From Fructobacillus evanidus (GTDB lineage: Bacteria; Bacillota; Bacilli; Lactobacillales; Lactobacillaceae): DNA of 64,000 nucleotides. Of this stretch, positions 23,728 through 32,077 are shown one piece after another (position 1 is the stretch's first letter; each line of letters opens with the position of its first letter). A program made the position numbers and the translations under genes. The notes under the pieces were generated by a model. The model was given only the letters and a program-made list of their open reading frames with translations. It did not search any database and was not told the origin of the DNA. The stretch is from NCBI RefSeq assembly GCF_963580165.1, contig NZ_CAUZLM010000005.1:124001-188000 (forward strand), in the 5' to 3' direction.

Positions 23728-24462
23728 ATGATTGTCATTAAAATCGGTGGCAATGCCATCAGCCAATTAAAAGACGATTTCTTCCACCAAGTCAAGGAAT
23801 GGACCAAGGAAGGCCAGCAAGTGGTCATCCTGCACGGTGGTGGGCAACTGATTTCCTCCACCTGTGCCTTCTTTGACCTACCAACCGAAAAGATTGACGG
23901 AATTCGCGTCACGCCACCAAGCGTTCTGGCCCTCACCAGCCACCTGTTGACCAACGTCATCCAGCCTCATTTTCAAAATCAGCTGGCCCAGGAAGGTATC
24001 CCAGCCCTCGCCGTGAACCAAGAAGCCGGTCCCCTCTTCACCGCCGACTACCTTGATCAGGACACGTATGGCGAGGTCGGCGAGGTCACGGGCATCGATG
24101 AAGCGGTGCTGGCACAGGTTAACCAAGAGAGCAACGAGCAAAACCCCGTGTTATTGGTCAACTCACTCGCCAGCGGCCCAAATGGCACCCTCAACGTGAA
24201 CGCCGACTCAGCTGCTCAGGCACTGGCTACCATGGCATCAGCCGACCAGCTGGTCCTCTTAACCGATGTCCCGGGAGTCCTCGTCAACGAAGAAGTCGTT
24301 ACAGCCCTTAACCCGCTCAAAGCCAACCAATTGATTGACCAGGAATTGATTACCGCTGGCATGGTGCCCAAGCTCCAGGCCGCGTTTTCCGCTCTGCACC
24401 ATGGTGTCCACAAGATTACCATTACCAATCACCTTGGCCAAGGAACAAAGTTAGAACTATGA
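23728..24462 (+). CDS. argB: Acetylglutamate kinase
   Basis: 244 residues, slightly shorter than many ArgB proteins. Phosphorylates N-acetylglutamate. Amino-acid kinase fold: IVIKIGGNAI at the N terminus, LHGGGQLIS near 36 (substrate Gly loop), VNADSAAQALAT near 157, LLTDVPGVL near 178, and GMVPKLQAA near 211. Start 23728 is 4 bases after the argJ stop, with GAGGG as ribosome binding site. The arginine-inhibition N-terminal helix found in hexameric ArgB is absent, suggesting the arginine-insensitive form; this is inference from length. Confidence 0.92.
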   Translation: MIVIKIGGNAISQLKDDFFHQVKEWTKEGQQVVILHGGGQLISSTCAFFDLPTEKIDGIRVTPPSVLALTSHLLTNVIQPHFQNQLAQEGIPALAVNQEAGPLFTADYLDQDTYGEVGEVTGIDEAVLAQVNQESNEQNPVLLVNSLASGPNGTLNVNADSAAQALATMASADQLVLLTDVPGVLVNEEVVTALNPLKANQLIDQELITAGMVPKLQAAFSALHHGVHKITITNHLGQGTKLEL

Positions 24463-24624
24463 TACGGACAAAAAATCGACAATTTTATCTCGCTTTTTTG
24501 GGGACTGTAAGCCCAGGCTTTTTTAAGTGCGCCTTCTTGACCGCTTAGTAGTGGAAAACGGCGAACAAGTCCCTGATTTTCGCCATCCTAAAACAGACCA
24601 GTAGAACCAATAGGAGGCTTTACC

Positions 24625-25791
24625 ATGACAACGACTATGCATACTTACGACCAATTCCCCTTTGACATCGTGGATGGACACGATGCTTATCTCATCGACG
24701 ACCAGGGTAAGGAATACCTCGACCTGACTGCCGGTATTGGTGTCTGCAACTTTGGCTACAGCAACCAGCAAATTAAGCAGGCCGTGGCCGACCAGGTGGA
24801 AAAGGTCTGGCATATTACCAACTTATACCAAAACCAGCTCGCCGAAGAAGTCGCAGCAGACCTCTGCCCAGATGGTTACCAGGCCTTTTTCTGTAACTCT
24901 GGGACCGAAGCCAATGAAGCCGCGATTAAATTAGCCCACAAGGCGACTGGCAAGCACGAGCTCGTTGCCTTTGACTATGGTTTCCATGGCCGGACCACCG
25001 GTTCGCTATCTGTGACAGGCTATCCCCACATTCAAGAAGGCTTCGCTCCTTTGATGCCGGCAGTCAAGATGGTGCCATTTAACGATCCAGCTGCCCTCGA
25101 TGCGATTACCGAGGACACCGCTGCCGTGATTCTCGAAGTCATCCAGGGTGAAGGTGGCATTAATGTTGGGCAGGCAGAATGGTTGCACCAAGTGCAAGAC
25201 AAGTGTCATGCAACCGGTACCCTGTTGATTATTGACGAAGTCCAAAGCGGCATGGGCCGGACTGGTCACCGTTTTGCCTTTGAACACTACGGTTTGGAAC
25301 CAGACATGATTACGGTGGCCAAGGGATTGGCGAATGGCCTGCCTGTTGGGGCCCTCCTCGCCAAGGAAAGTGTTGCCAAGCACTTCCAGCCAGGTGACCA
25401 TGGCACGACCTTTGGTGGCAACAAGGTCGTGATGTCCGCCGCTAAGGAAGTCTTGAAGCAACTGAACCCCGAATTCTTGGCCACAGTCCAGGCCAAGGGT
25501 GACTGGCTCTTTGACCAGCTGGAACAAAAACTCAGTCCGCTAGCAGCCGTCACTGGCATCAGTGGTGCCGGTTTGATGGTTGGGATTCACTTGGCTGATT
25601 CTCTGCCTGTTGGTCAGGTCATTCAGGCCCTCCAAAAAGAAGGCATCCTGACCCTCTCTGCCCGTGGCAACACGCTGCGTCTTTTGCCACCATTGATTGT
25701 GAATCAAGACGATTTGGCCCAGGCTATCGACAAAATCAGCCAAACCATTCAACAACTTAGTGCTACTGACCAAGCCGTTGCTGCTAAATGA
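24625..25791 (+). CDS. argD: Acetylornithine aminotransferase
   Basis: 388 residues, class III PLP aminotransferase. Converts N-acetylglutamate semialdehyde to N-acetylornithine with glutamate. Features: FCNSGTEANEAAIKLA near 92, FHGRTTGSLS near 120, LLIIDEVQSGMGRTG near 203, and the PLP lysine in ITVAKGLANGLPVGA near 233. The ATG at 24625 follows AGGAGG. Last gene of the arg operon, with a terminator overlapping its stop codon. argG and argH, needed to turn citrulline into arginine, are not in the window. Confidence 0.93.
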   Translation: MTTTMHTYDQFPFDIVDGHDAYLIDDQGKEYLDLTAGIGVCNFGYSNQQIKQAVADQVEKVWHITNLYQNQLAEEVAADLCPDGYQAFFCNSGTEANEAAIKLAHKATGKHELVAFDYGFHGRTTGSLSVTGYPHIQEGFAPLMPAVKMVPFNDPAALDAITEDTAAVILEVIQGEGGINVGQAEWLHQVQDKCHATGTLLIIDEVQSGMGRTGHRFAFEHYGLEPDMITVAKGLANGLPVGALLAKESVAKHFQPGDHGTTFGGNKVVMSAAKEVLKQLNPEFLATVQAKGDWLFDQLEQKLSPLAAVTGISGAGLMVGIHLADSLPVGQVIQALQKEGILTLSARGNTLRLLPPLIVNQDDLAQAIDKISQTIQQLSATDQAVAAK

Positions 25792-25815
25792 CCTTAATGG
25801 TCATTTTTTATTTTT
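25786..25815 (+). terminator. Terminator of the arg operon
   Basis: Perfect stem AAATGACC / GGTCATTT (25786-25793 with 25799-25806) plus T-rich tail; the argD stop codon lies inside the stem. Confidence 0.85.
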
Positions 25816-26201
25816 TGGGAATTTTCCGATTGATTTAACGGTTAAAATTCTGGCCCACTAAGATTTCATTAGTTCATCTGAGCTCGAATTTTTTGCCCCA
25901 AAAACGTCAAGTTACTTTTTAAACAAGATAAATTTCCTCTCTTTTTTGACTTTTTAATCAATTTTTTTTAGAATCATTTTTTCTTTCATAAAAATCTCCA
26001 AAACGCCAAATTTTCGCCTTTTTACTTAACACTTACTCTTTGCTAACCCAAGGGTAAATGTCATATTTCCTAACAAAAATCCTTTTCGCATAATCTTTTC
26101 ATTCTATGATAGACGAAATCGCAACGAAACACAGACTTATATTAGGAATTTATGATAATTGTTCGTTTGAATCTAAGATTCAAAGTAGAAGGAGGATGCT
26201 T
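25816..26201 (+). promoter_or_regulatory. Upstream region of the amino-acid permease
   Basis: 386-base AT-rich gap. A TATGAT -10 box (26105-26110) has a weak CTTTTC at 17 bases. Just downstream, at 26117-26133, is the 17-mer AATCGCAACGAAACACA that also occurs upstream of the aminotransferase gene (16249-16265). Its position at the expected transcription start suggests an operator. No leader ORF or terminator-like hairpin was seen between there and the start at 26202. Confidence 0.4.
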
Positions 26202-27587
26202 ATGGCACAACCTATTCAAGAGACCGAGGTTAATCAAGACGGAACCAAGCGCTCTCTAAGCAACCGTCACGTGCAAATGATTGCCATCGGCGGTACCATT
26301 GGAACCGGACTTTTCCTGGGTGCGGGCTCAACGATTTCAAAATCAGGCCCCACAATTTTAATTCTCTACGCCGTATTGGGCACGCTCTTTTTCTTCATGA
26401 TGCGCGCCATCGGTGAAATGCTTTACTCACAACCCGACCAACACACCTTCGTTGGTTTTATCTCTAAGTATTTGGGCAAAGGCCCCGGGGTCTTTGCTGG
26501 CTTGACCTACTGGTTGGCACTGATTTTTGCCGGAATGTCTGAATTGACGGCCATTGCAACTTATGTCAAGTTCTGGTTCCCAACCTGGAACACGGCCGTG
26601 ATTGAAATTTCTTTCCTCGCCGTCTTGGTTTTGCTCAACATTTTGGCAGCCAGGGCCTTTGGTGAAACAGAATTCTGGTTCGCGATGATCAAAATCATCG
26701 CCATCATTTCGTTGATTGTGACCGGAATCTTCATGGTCATGACCGGCTTTAAGAGCCCTGGTGGGGCAACGGCCAGTTTTGGAAACATTTTCCATAACTT
26801 TAGTCTCTTCCCTAACGGCTTCCAAGCCTTCCTTGGCTCCATCCCAATGGTCTTCTTCGCGATGGCCGGGATGGAATTCGTCGGCATCACCATTGGTGAA
26901 ACCAAGAACCCTCGCAAGGTTTTGAAGAAGGCCATTAACGAAACCGTTTACCGTGTTTTGTTGTTCTACATCGGCGCCTTAATCATCATCATGTCCATCA
27001 TGCCATGGACAAGCATCACTGCCGGCAACAGTCCATTCGTGCAAGTCTTCAAGTTGGCTGGTATGCCAGCAGCCGCAGCTGTGATTAACTTCGTGGTTTT
27101 GACTTCTGCTTCCTCAGCTTTGAACAGTGTCCTCTTCTCAAGTGGTCGACACCTCTACCAGCTTTCTCGCGAGTTAGACTGGAAGCCATTGGCTAAGATT
27201 GCTAAGGCTGGTATTCCAACCCCTGCCATCCTCTTCTCCGGCGCACTGTTGCTCTTCGCACCCGTGATTGCTTCCATCCCATCTATCAGCGATGCCTTCC
27301 AGTTCGTTACTGGTGGTGCCAGTGACCTCTACTTGGTAGTCTACTTGATGACGATGGTCGCTCACCGACGTTTCCGTGTTTCACCAGAATTCATGCCGGA
27401 TGGCTTCAAGATGCCTGGATACCGTTACACGAGTCCAATTACCATCGTATCCTTCGTCCTCGTCTTCTTGTCACTCTTCGCTAATCCAAACGATGTTATT
27501 CCCGCTACTGGGGCCATCATTTGGGTAATCGTCTTCGGCGGCTACTGCTACTTACGCTTCCGTAACCAAGAAGTGGCAACAATTTAA
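26202..27587 (+). CDS. Amino acid permease (APC superfamily, AAT family)
   Basis: 461 residues with 12 predicted helices. The family signature is at the start: RHVQMIAIGGTIGTGLFLGAG (first helix, residues 19-40), then AIGEMLYSQP near 68, and the conserved MEFVGITIGETKNPRK segment near 225. AAT-family permeases import amino acids with protons; relatives include GabP-, ProY- and aromatic/lysine-type carriers, and the substrate cannot be assigned. The ATG at 26202 has a strong AAGGAGGA site. It is monocistronic with its own terminator. The shared 17-mer in its leader links it to the aminotransferase gene at 14.9 kb. Confidence 0.88.
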   Translation: MAQPIQETEVNQDGTKRSLSNRHVQMIAIGGTIGTGLFLGAGSTISKSGPTILILYAVLGTLFFFMMRAIGEMLYSQPDQHTFVGFISKYLGKGPGVFAGLTYWLALIFAGMSELTAIATYVKFWFPTWNTAVIEISFLAVLVLLNILAARAFGETEFWFAMIKIIAIISLIVTGIFMVMTGFKSPGGATASFGNIFHNFSLFPNGFQAFLGSIPMVFFAMAGMEFVGITIGETKNPRKVLKKAINETVYRVLLFYIGALIIIMSIMPWTSITAGNSPFVQVFKLAGMPAAAAVINFVVLTSASSALNSVLFSSGRHLYQLSRELDWKPLAKIAKAGIPTPAILFSGALLLFAPVIASIPSISDAFQFVTGGASDLYLVVYLMTMVAHRRFRVSPEFMPDGFKMPGYRYTSPITIVSFVLVFLSLFANPNDVIPATGAIIWVIVFGGYCYLRFRNQEVATI

Positions 27588-27610
27588 TTGACTGTGTTTA
27601 GTTAATCAAA

Positions 27611-27639
27611 GTGTCCGTGTTCACACGGGCGCTTTTTTT
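27611..27639 (+). terminator. Terminator of the permease gene
   Basis: Stem GTGTCCGTG / CACGGGCGC (27611-27619 with 27624-27632, two G-T pairs), followed by seven T. Confidence 0.88.
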
Positions 27640-27818
27640 GTTCGTTTAAATCAGCTTCCTTCTATTATATAGGGTCCTTTCACTTGCCAAAATCCCATGC
27701 CAATTCCCTTCCCTTGCCGTTAATTCAAACTGATTCTACCCGCCAAGCCTGCCAATCCACTAATTTAATAAAAACTGTTTAAGTTTATCCAAAACTCAGG
27801 TTTGAACACGAGGCTTTG

Positions 27819-27959
27819 TGGTAAACTGATTTTGACGATGAATTCTAACCTATTAAGGCTAAAGCACCGCCAGATGTCGCCTGGCCCTTCTTTTTCAAGA
27901 AACGGGCGGCTCTTGTTTGTTATTACAAACCGTAACCGAATGCCTATGGGTATTCGGTT
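27819..27959 (+). promoter_or_regulatory. Extended -10 promoter and structured leader RNA of uppP
   Basis: TGGTAAACT (27819-27827) is a good extended -10 box; TTGAAC is only 14 bases upstream. The leader then holds consecutive hairpins: GCCAG/CTGGC (27869-27885), GCCCTTCTT/AAGAA..GGGC (27884-27907), GTTTGT/ACAAAC (27915-27930), and an 11-bp stem AACCGAATGCC/GGTATTCGGTT (27934-27959). The CCGCC at 27867 can alternatively pair with GGCGG at 27905-27909, offering a switch between folds. The last hairpin ends about 25 bases before the uppP ribosome binding site. Upstream, 27640-27818, I see nothing recognisable. Confidence 0.5.
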
Positions 27960-27992
27960 GCGTTTTGCATTCCAGAAATACTAGGAGAGATT

Positions 27993-28814
27993 ATGCTTGA
28001 CATTTTTAAAGCCATTATTATTGGTATTGTCGAAGGATTAACAGAGTTCTTGCCGGTCAGTTCAACTGGCCACATTGATTTGGTGAGCCAATTCGTCCAA
28101 ATCAGCCAGGGTAAAGATTTTGAAAACATGTTTGAATACGTGATTCAATTCGGTGCCATCATGGCTGTCGTGATTTTGTACTTCAGCAAGCTGAACCCAT
28201 TTAGCGCCAAGAAGACTGTGCGGGAACGCCAGGATACTTGGGTCCTCTGGTTCAAGGTGATTATCGCCTGCCTGCCATCAATCATTATTGGTTTGCCATT
28301 GAATGATTTTATGGATGAGCACTTGCACAAGCCAGCCGTTGTTGCGACTGCTTTGATTGTTTATGGTATCTTGTTCATTGTGATTGAAAACATCTACAAG
28401 AACAAAGCCCCTAAGATTAGTAGCTTAGCAAACATTGGTTACAGCACAGCCTTCTTTATTGGTTTGTTCCAAGCTTTGTCAATCGTGCCTGGTACAAGTC
28501 GTTCAGGGGCAACCATCTTGGGTGCCATTATCTTGGGTGCCAGCCGTTATGTAGCCACTGAATTTAGTTTCTTCTTAGCCATCCCAACCATGGTTGGGGT
28601 CACCATCCTCAAGGTTGGTTCTTACCTCTTGAAGGGCAACACCTTCACGGGCGAACAATGGGCCGTCTTGGCAACCGGAACTTTCGTTTCCTTTATCGTT
28701 GCCGTTGTTGCTATCAAGTGGTTGTTGAAGTTCGTGCAAACACACGACTTCAAGGCCTTCGGTTGGTATCGAATCGTCGTTGGTTTAATCGTCTTCGCCG
28801 TGATGTTTATGTAA
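27993..28814 (+). CDS. uppP: Undecaprenyl-diphosphate phosphatase (BacA/UppP)
   Basis: 273 residues, integral membrane enzyme that dephosphorylates undecaprenyl pyrophosphate to recycle the lipid carrier for peptidoglycan synthesis; extra copies give bacitracin resistance. Both family signatures are present: GLTEFLPVSSTGHIDL near residues 14-29 (the E-rich motif) and VPGTSRSGATI near 166 (P-loop-like catalytic region). About eight helices. AGGAGA precedes the ATG at 27993. A structured leader lies upstream and a strong terminator follows. Confidence 0.94.
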   Translation: MLDIFKAIIIGIVEGLTEFLPVSSTGHIDLVSQFVQISQGKDFENMFEYVIQFGAIMAVVILYFSKLNPFSAKKTVRERQDTWVLWFKVIIACLPSIIIGLPLNDFMDEHLHKPAVVATALIVYGILFIVIENIYKNKAPKISSLANIGYSTAFFIGLFQALSIVPGTSRSGATILGAIILGASRYVATEFSFFLAIPTMVGVTILKVGSYLLKGNTFTGEQWAVLATGTFVSFIVAVVAIKWLLKFVQTHDFKAFGWYRIVVGLIVFAVMFM

Positions 28815-28823
28815 TTTCATTTT

Positions 28824-28850
28824 AAAAGTCCCCGCTTGGGGACTTTTTTT
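28824..28850 (+). terminator. Terminator of uppP
   Basis: Perfect stem AAAAGTCCCC / GGGGACTTTT with a 4-base loop and T run. Confidence 0.92.
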
Positions 28851-28900
28851 ATGACTAAAATCTATAAAAAATCAACTTAGCCACCGGCTTTTCAAGCAAC

Positions 28901-28929
28901 AAAAAAAACCAGCAATTGCTGGTTTTTTT
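28901..28929. terminator. Bidirectional terminator after folC
   Basis: Self-complementary AACCAGCAATTGCTGGTT flanked by A and T runs, 7 bases past the folC stop on the minus strand. Confidence 0.88.
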
Positions 28930-28935
28930 ACTAAT

Positions 28936-30288
28936 TTATTGGTTACGAACAGCCTTGATGACCTCTTTAACGAGGTAAAAGGAGCCCGTGGCCAAGACAA
29001 CATCGTTCTCCTGGTCAAAGTGTTCCAGCGCATATTGGGTCGCCTGAGCCGGATTAGCAATCGTCAGCACCCGCTTTGCATCGGTAAACTTCAAGAATTC
29101 TTGGTAGAGGTCCTCGGCGGCCAACTGCCGGTCCTGGTTATCTGGCGTGGTCACGATAAAAGTTGTCTCCTCCAAGGCACACAGGTCTTGAACGCAAGTC
29201 AGTGTATCCTTATCAGCCAAAAAGCCAACAATCAATACCTTACGTCGGTTGGCAAAGGAACCCTGCACGGTTTCAATCAGGGCATTGATGCCATCAACAT
29301 TATGAGCCCCATCGACAATCACCGGTCGGGGTTCCTCCTGCAAGTACTCAAAACGCCCTGGCATGTGGGCCGTGGCAATCCCTGATTTTAAGGCAGCCAA
29401 TGAAATTTTGCTGACACCATCGATTTGGGACAGGACCTGCCAGGTGGCGATGGCTGTCTGCAAGTTGCCCAATTGATAAGACCCCTGCAGCCCCAGCTGG
29501 ATATCCTTGATTTCCTGGTCACCAACTGTGACGGTGACCGTTCGCTTCGTACCGCTTTCTGCCACCTGGTCAATTTCGACCATGGCGGCTGAAAAGACGC
29601 GGTTGCCTCGCTCTTGTGCAATTTTTGCCACTACCTCATCGACCTCCGGCCGTTGTGGGGCATAGGAAATAATGGTTTCACCCTCGCGGACCATCCGCAC
29701 TTTCGTTTGCGCGATGGCGGTTAAATTATCGCCCAAAATCCGCATATGATCCATGCCAATCCGGGTCAAAATCGTGTAGTCTGACCGGGGAATCGCATTG
29801 GTTGCATCCAATTCGCCACCCAGGCCGGCCTCCAAAACCAGGTTGTCTGGGTTTTGGCGAATATAAAAGGCCATGGCCGTTAAGAAGGACGCCTCAAAAC
29901 TGGAAATTTCAGTCAGCAAGTCCACCCCGTGGTCGTCCAAGACGACCAGCATGTCAAAGAAGGCCTGGGCAAAATCAGCCTCCGCAATTGCATCCCCGTT
30001 CCAGGTAATCTCTTCCCGAACTTCAAACAAATGCGGGCTGTTAAAGCCGGCGACGGTCAGCCCACTAGCCACCAAGAAGTTTGTCACCATCTTTCCGGTC
30101 GAACCCTTCCCGTTCGTGCCGGCCAGACGGATGACCTTACTTGAAAGGCGGTCAAAACCGAGCCAACCAATAATTTGGCGCAAGAAGGCCACTCGGTCAA
30201 TCTCTTCCTTGTACTTCATACCAGCCGGAATGCTCTCCAGAATGGCCAACGCCTGTTGATAAGTTTGGTCGTTATCTACATTTTTCAC
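28936..30288 (-). CDS. folC: Folylpolyglutamate synthase / dihydrofolate synthase
   Basis: 450 residues, Mur-ligase-like ATP enzyme that adds glutamate to dihydropteroate and to reduced folates. P-loop AGTNGKGSTGKM near residue 47, FNSPHLFEVREEI near 78, LEAGLGGELDATNA near 150, and VDGAHNVDG near 322 (C-terminal domain). The start is a GTG at 30288 with AAGGAGG 5 bases upstream. It is the last gene of the minus-strand folB-folK-folE-folC series, but is separated from folE by 261 bases of tandem repeats. Confidence 0.93.
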   Translation of the reverse strand: MKNVDNDQTYQQALAILESIPAGMKYKEEIDRVAFLRQIIGWLGFDRLSSKVIRLAGTNGKGSTGKMVTNFLVASGLTVAGFNSPHLFEVREEITWNGDAIAEADFAQAFFDMLVVLDDHGVDLLTEISSFEASFLTAMAFYIRQNPDNLVLEAGLGGELDATNAIPRSDYTILTRIGMDHMRILGDNLTAIAQTKVRMVREGETIISYAPQRPEVDEVVAKIAQERGNRVFSAAMVEIDQVAESGTKRTVTVTVGDQEIKDIQLGLQGSYQLGNLQTAIATWQVLSQIDGVSKISLAALKSGIATAHMPGRFEYLQEEPRPVIVDGAHNVDGINALIETVQGSFANRRKVLIVGFLADKDTLTCVQDLCALEETTFIVTTPDNQDRQLAAEDLYQEFLKFTDAKRVLTIANPAQATQYALEHFDQENDVVLATGSFYLVKEVIKAVRNQ

Positions 30289-30311
30289 CGTGACCTCCTT
30301 GTACTTTCACT

Positions 30312-30471
30312 GGCTAGACGAACTGCAAACCGCTTGCGTTGCTGCTCAACTGACTGGACGAACTACAAACCGCTTGCACTGCTACTCAACTAACTGGACG
30401 AACTGCAAACCGCTTGCACTGCTACTCAACTGGCTAGACGAACTACAAACTGATCATGCTGCTGGTCAGCC
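30312..30471. repeat. Four 40-bp tandem repeats between folE and folC
   Basis: Units start at 30312, 30352, 30392 and 30432, exactly 40 bases apart. The first three are nearly identical (core CTGGACGAACTGCAAACCGC), and the fourth is degenerate from its middle on. Each unit contains a small hairpin TGCAA-accgc-TTGCA. The length is not a multiple of three and no ORF depends on it. Lying inside the fol transcript, it could affect RNA stability, or be a variable-number repeat. The stretch 30472-30549 is GC-rich with short CAGCC repeats and nothing else recognisable. Confidence 0.9.
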
Positions 30472-30549
30472 GGCCCAGCCCAGCCGTCAACTTATCTAGC
30501 TGGACTGCAGCCACGGCCGACAGTCCGATTCTGATTTTTTCAGCAACAC

Positions 30550-31128
30550 TTATGCCTGTTGCAAAAAGAGACTTTGCTTGGCCAAATCACCCTTGAATTC
30601 GCCCATATAGTAGGTCGTTTCCGTGATATTACCGACACTGCGCACCCCACGCATTTCCATGCACATGTGGCGGGCACGAACAACGATGGCAATCCCCTTG
30701 GGGTGGATTAATTCGTCTAACTTCTGAGCCACTTCAGAGGTCAAGCGTTCCTGGACATTGGGCTTCTTGGCAACGTGGCCAATCAGCCGGGGCACCTTAC
30801 TTAAGCCGACAATCTTCCCGTCGCTGGGGATATAGGCCAACGAAACCTCGCCGAAGAATGGCAAGAGATGGTGCTCACACATTGAGTAAAAAGGAATCTT
30901 CTTAACCGTGATGATTTCTTGGTCAACGTCGTCTTCCGTTGAGTCAAAGACGGTAAAGTTGGTAAAATCAGTATTGACCGCGCCAAAGACTTCGGCATAC
31001 ATCTTGGCCACCCGCTCTGGGGTTTCCAACAGGCCTTCCCGGTTCACATCTTCGCCGACCGCCGTCAAAATGGCCCGCACTGCATCTTCAATAATTTTTT
31101 GGTTTTTACTATCCATGGTCTTTTCCAT
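30550..31128 (-). CDS. folE: GTP cyclohydrolase I
   Basis: 192 residues, type IA enzyme that opens GTP to dihydroneopterin triphosphate, the first step of folate synthesis. The zinc and catalytic residues are present: FYSMCEHHLLPFFG near 77 (Cys, His), IGLSKVPRLIGHVAKKPNVQERLT-type core near 105-125, and ARHMCMEMRGV near 152 (second Cys, His region). The ATG at 31128 lies 3 bases past the folK stop; ATG 31116, with a GGAAA site, is an alternative start. It probably relies on translational coupling. Confidence 0.93.
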   Translation of the reverse strand: MEKTMDSKNQKIIEDAVRAILTAVGEDVNREGLLETPERVAKMYAEVFGAVNTDFTNFTVFDSTEDDVDQEIITVKKIPFYSMCEHHLLPFFGEVSLAYIPSDGKIVGLSKVPRLIGHVAKKPNVQERLTSEVAQKLDELIHPKGIAIVVRARHMCMEMRGVRSVGNITETTYYMGEFKGDLAKQSLFLQQA

Positions 31129-31131
31129 TAA

Positions 31132-31623
31132 TTAATATTCTAATTTTTCAGCAACAACTCGGACCGCCTGGTCGGCCGGCAAAGCCTGACTGGCTTCCTG
31201 AAACTTTTGGTAAGCTGGGTCATCAGCATCAAAGAGATCTAACAGCGGCACTAGGACAAACTTCCGCCGGTAAAGTTCCGGATGTGGGACTTGTAGCACC
31301 TCATCGTCGATTTGTTCATTCCCATAGAAGAGAATGTCTAAGTCAATGGTTCGCGGACCCCAGTGAATCTCACGAACGCGGTGCAAATCAGCCTCAATTT
31401 GATGAATCTTATCTAAGAGGTCGTGGGCCGAATAGGTCGTTTCCACCTTGGCGGCAATATTGTAAAAGTCGTCTTGCTTGACACCGCCAACTGGGCTTGT
31501 CTCGTAAATCCGTGACACCCGGTCCACCGTGATTTGGTCATCGCCAGCTAACGCCTGCAAGGCGGCATTGATGGCCGCCAACCGGTCGTTCAGGTTACTG
31601 CCAATACTCAGATAGGTGATCAT
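31132..31623 (-). CDS. folK: 2-amino-4-hydroxy-6-hydroxymethyldihydropteridine pyrophosphokinase
   Basis: 163 residues. Transfers pyrophosphate from ATP to hydroxymethyl-dihydropterin. YLSIGSNLNDR at the N terminus and the signature GPRTIDLDILFYG near 90-102 (metal-binding Asp pair) are intact. Start 31623 overlaps the folB stop by 4 bases (ATGA), indicating coupled translation. Confidence 0.95.
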   Translation of the reverse strand: MITYLSIGSNLNDRLAAINAALQALAGDDQITVDRVSRIYETSPVGGVKQDDFYNIAAKVETTYSAHDLLDKIHQIEADLHRVREIHWGPRTIDLDILFYGNEQIDDEVLQVPHPELYRRKFVLVPLLDLFDADDPAYQKFQEASQALPADQAVRVVAEKLEY

Positions 31624-32000
31624 TGGTCAGCACCCCGCTTGCCGGTATCCGTCAACGTAATTTCAACGCTATCGAAAATCCCATTAACCGGTACAGCTAA
31701 TTTGCGAATATTCAGCGACATGGCCACGATTTCGGCATCATAGACGGCTCGAATATCATCAAAGATTTGCTGGCCCAAGCGTTCGACGAGGTCAACCCGG
31801 CTATCGGCAACAGTCTTTTCGATAATCCGATAAATGGCCCCATAGCTAACAGTATCCGTCAGGTCATCCGTGTAACGCGACTGGTCTGACTGCATTTGAC
31901 AGGCCAAATCAATTTCGATGTTTTGTCCGATTTTCTTTTCCTCGGCGTAAACTCCGATATAGGAATGGAACTTCATATTATTTAACTTAATTGTCAACAT
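31620..32000 (-). CDS. folB: Dihydroneopterin aldolase
   Basis: 126 residues. Cleaves dihydroneopterin to hydroxymethyl-dihydropterin. MKFHSYIGVYAEEKKIGQNIEIDL near the N terminus carries the conserved Tyr and Glu, and the catalytic Lys is in LNIRKLAVPV near 100. GAGG precedes the ATG at 32000. First gene of folB-K-E-C, divergent from folP across a 143-base region with a perfect inverted repeat. Confidence 0.93.
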   Translation of the reverse strand: MLTIKLNNMKFHSYIGVYAEEKKIGQNIEIDLACQMQSDQSRYTDDLTDTVSYGAIYRIIEKTVADSRVDLVERLGQQIFDDIRAVYDAEIVAMSLNIRKLAVPVNGIFDSVEITLTDTGKRGADQ

Positions 32001-32024
32001 GACACGACCTCATAATGTAAACAG

Positions 32025-32077
32025 AAAACCCTATTTCTTATCATAAAAATGATGATATGATTAATCGATAGGGTTTT
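32025..32077. promoter_or_regulatory. Inverted repeat between divergent folB and folP
   Basis: Perfect 10-bp arms AAAACCCTAT (32025-32034) and ATAGGGTTTT (32068-32077), with a nested ATCAT...ATGAT (32040-32053). Placed between two divergent folate transcription units, it could be an operator, or a hairpin in the folB 5' leader. It does not match the tetrahydrofolate riboswitch pattern. Confidence 0.5.

Noticed and set aside
23382..23960. 192-codon minus-strand ORF over argJ/argB
   Set aside because: Antisense to two certain genes, no ribosome binding site, and composition typical of a reverse-frame shadow.
25006..25527. 173-codon minus-strand ORF inside argD
   Set aside because: Shadow of argD; no start signal and no recognisable motif.
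27838..27984. 48-codon ORF in the uppP leader
   Set aside because: No ribosome binding site, and the sequence is better explained by consecutive RNA hairpins.
28872..29060. Small minus-strand ORF overlapping the folC end
   Set aside because: Alternative-frame shadow running through the folC terminator, with no ribosome binding site.
30312..30471. CRISPR array
   Set aside because: The 40-bp units are directly adjacent tandem copies with no unique spacers, and no cas genes are present.
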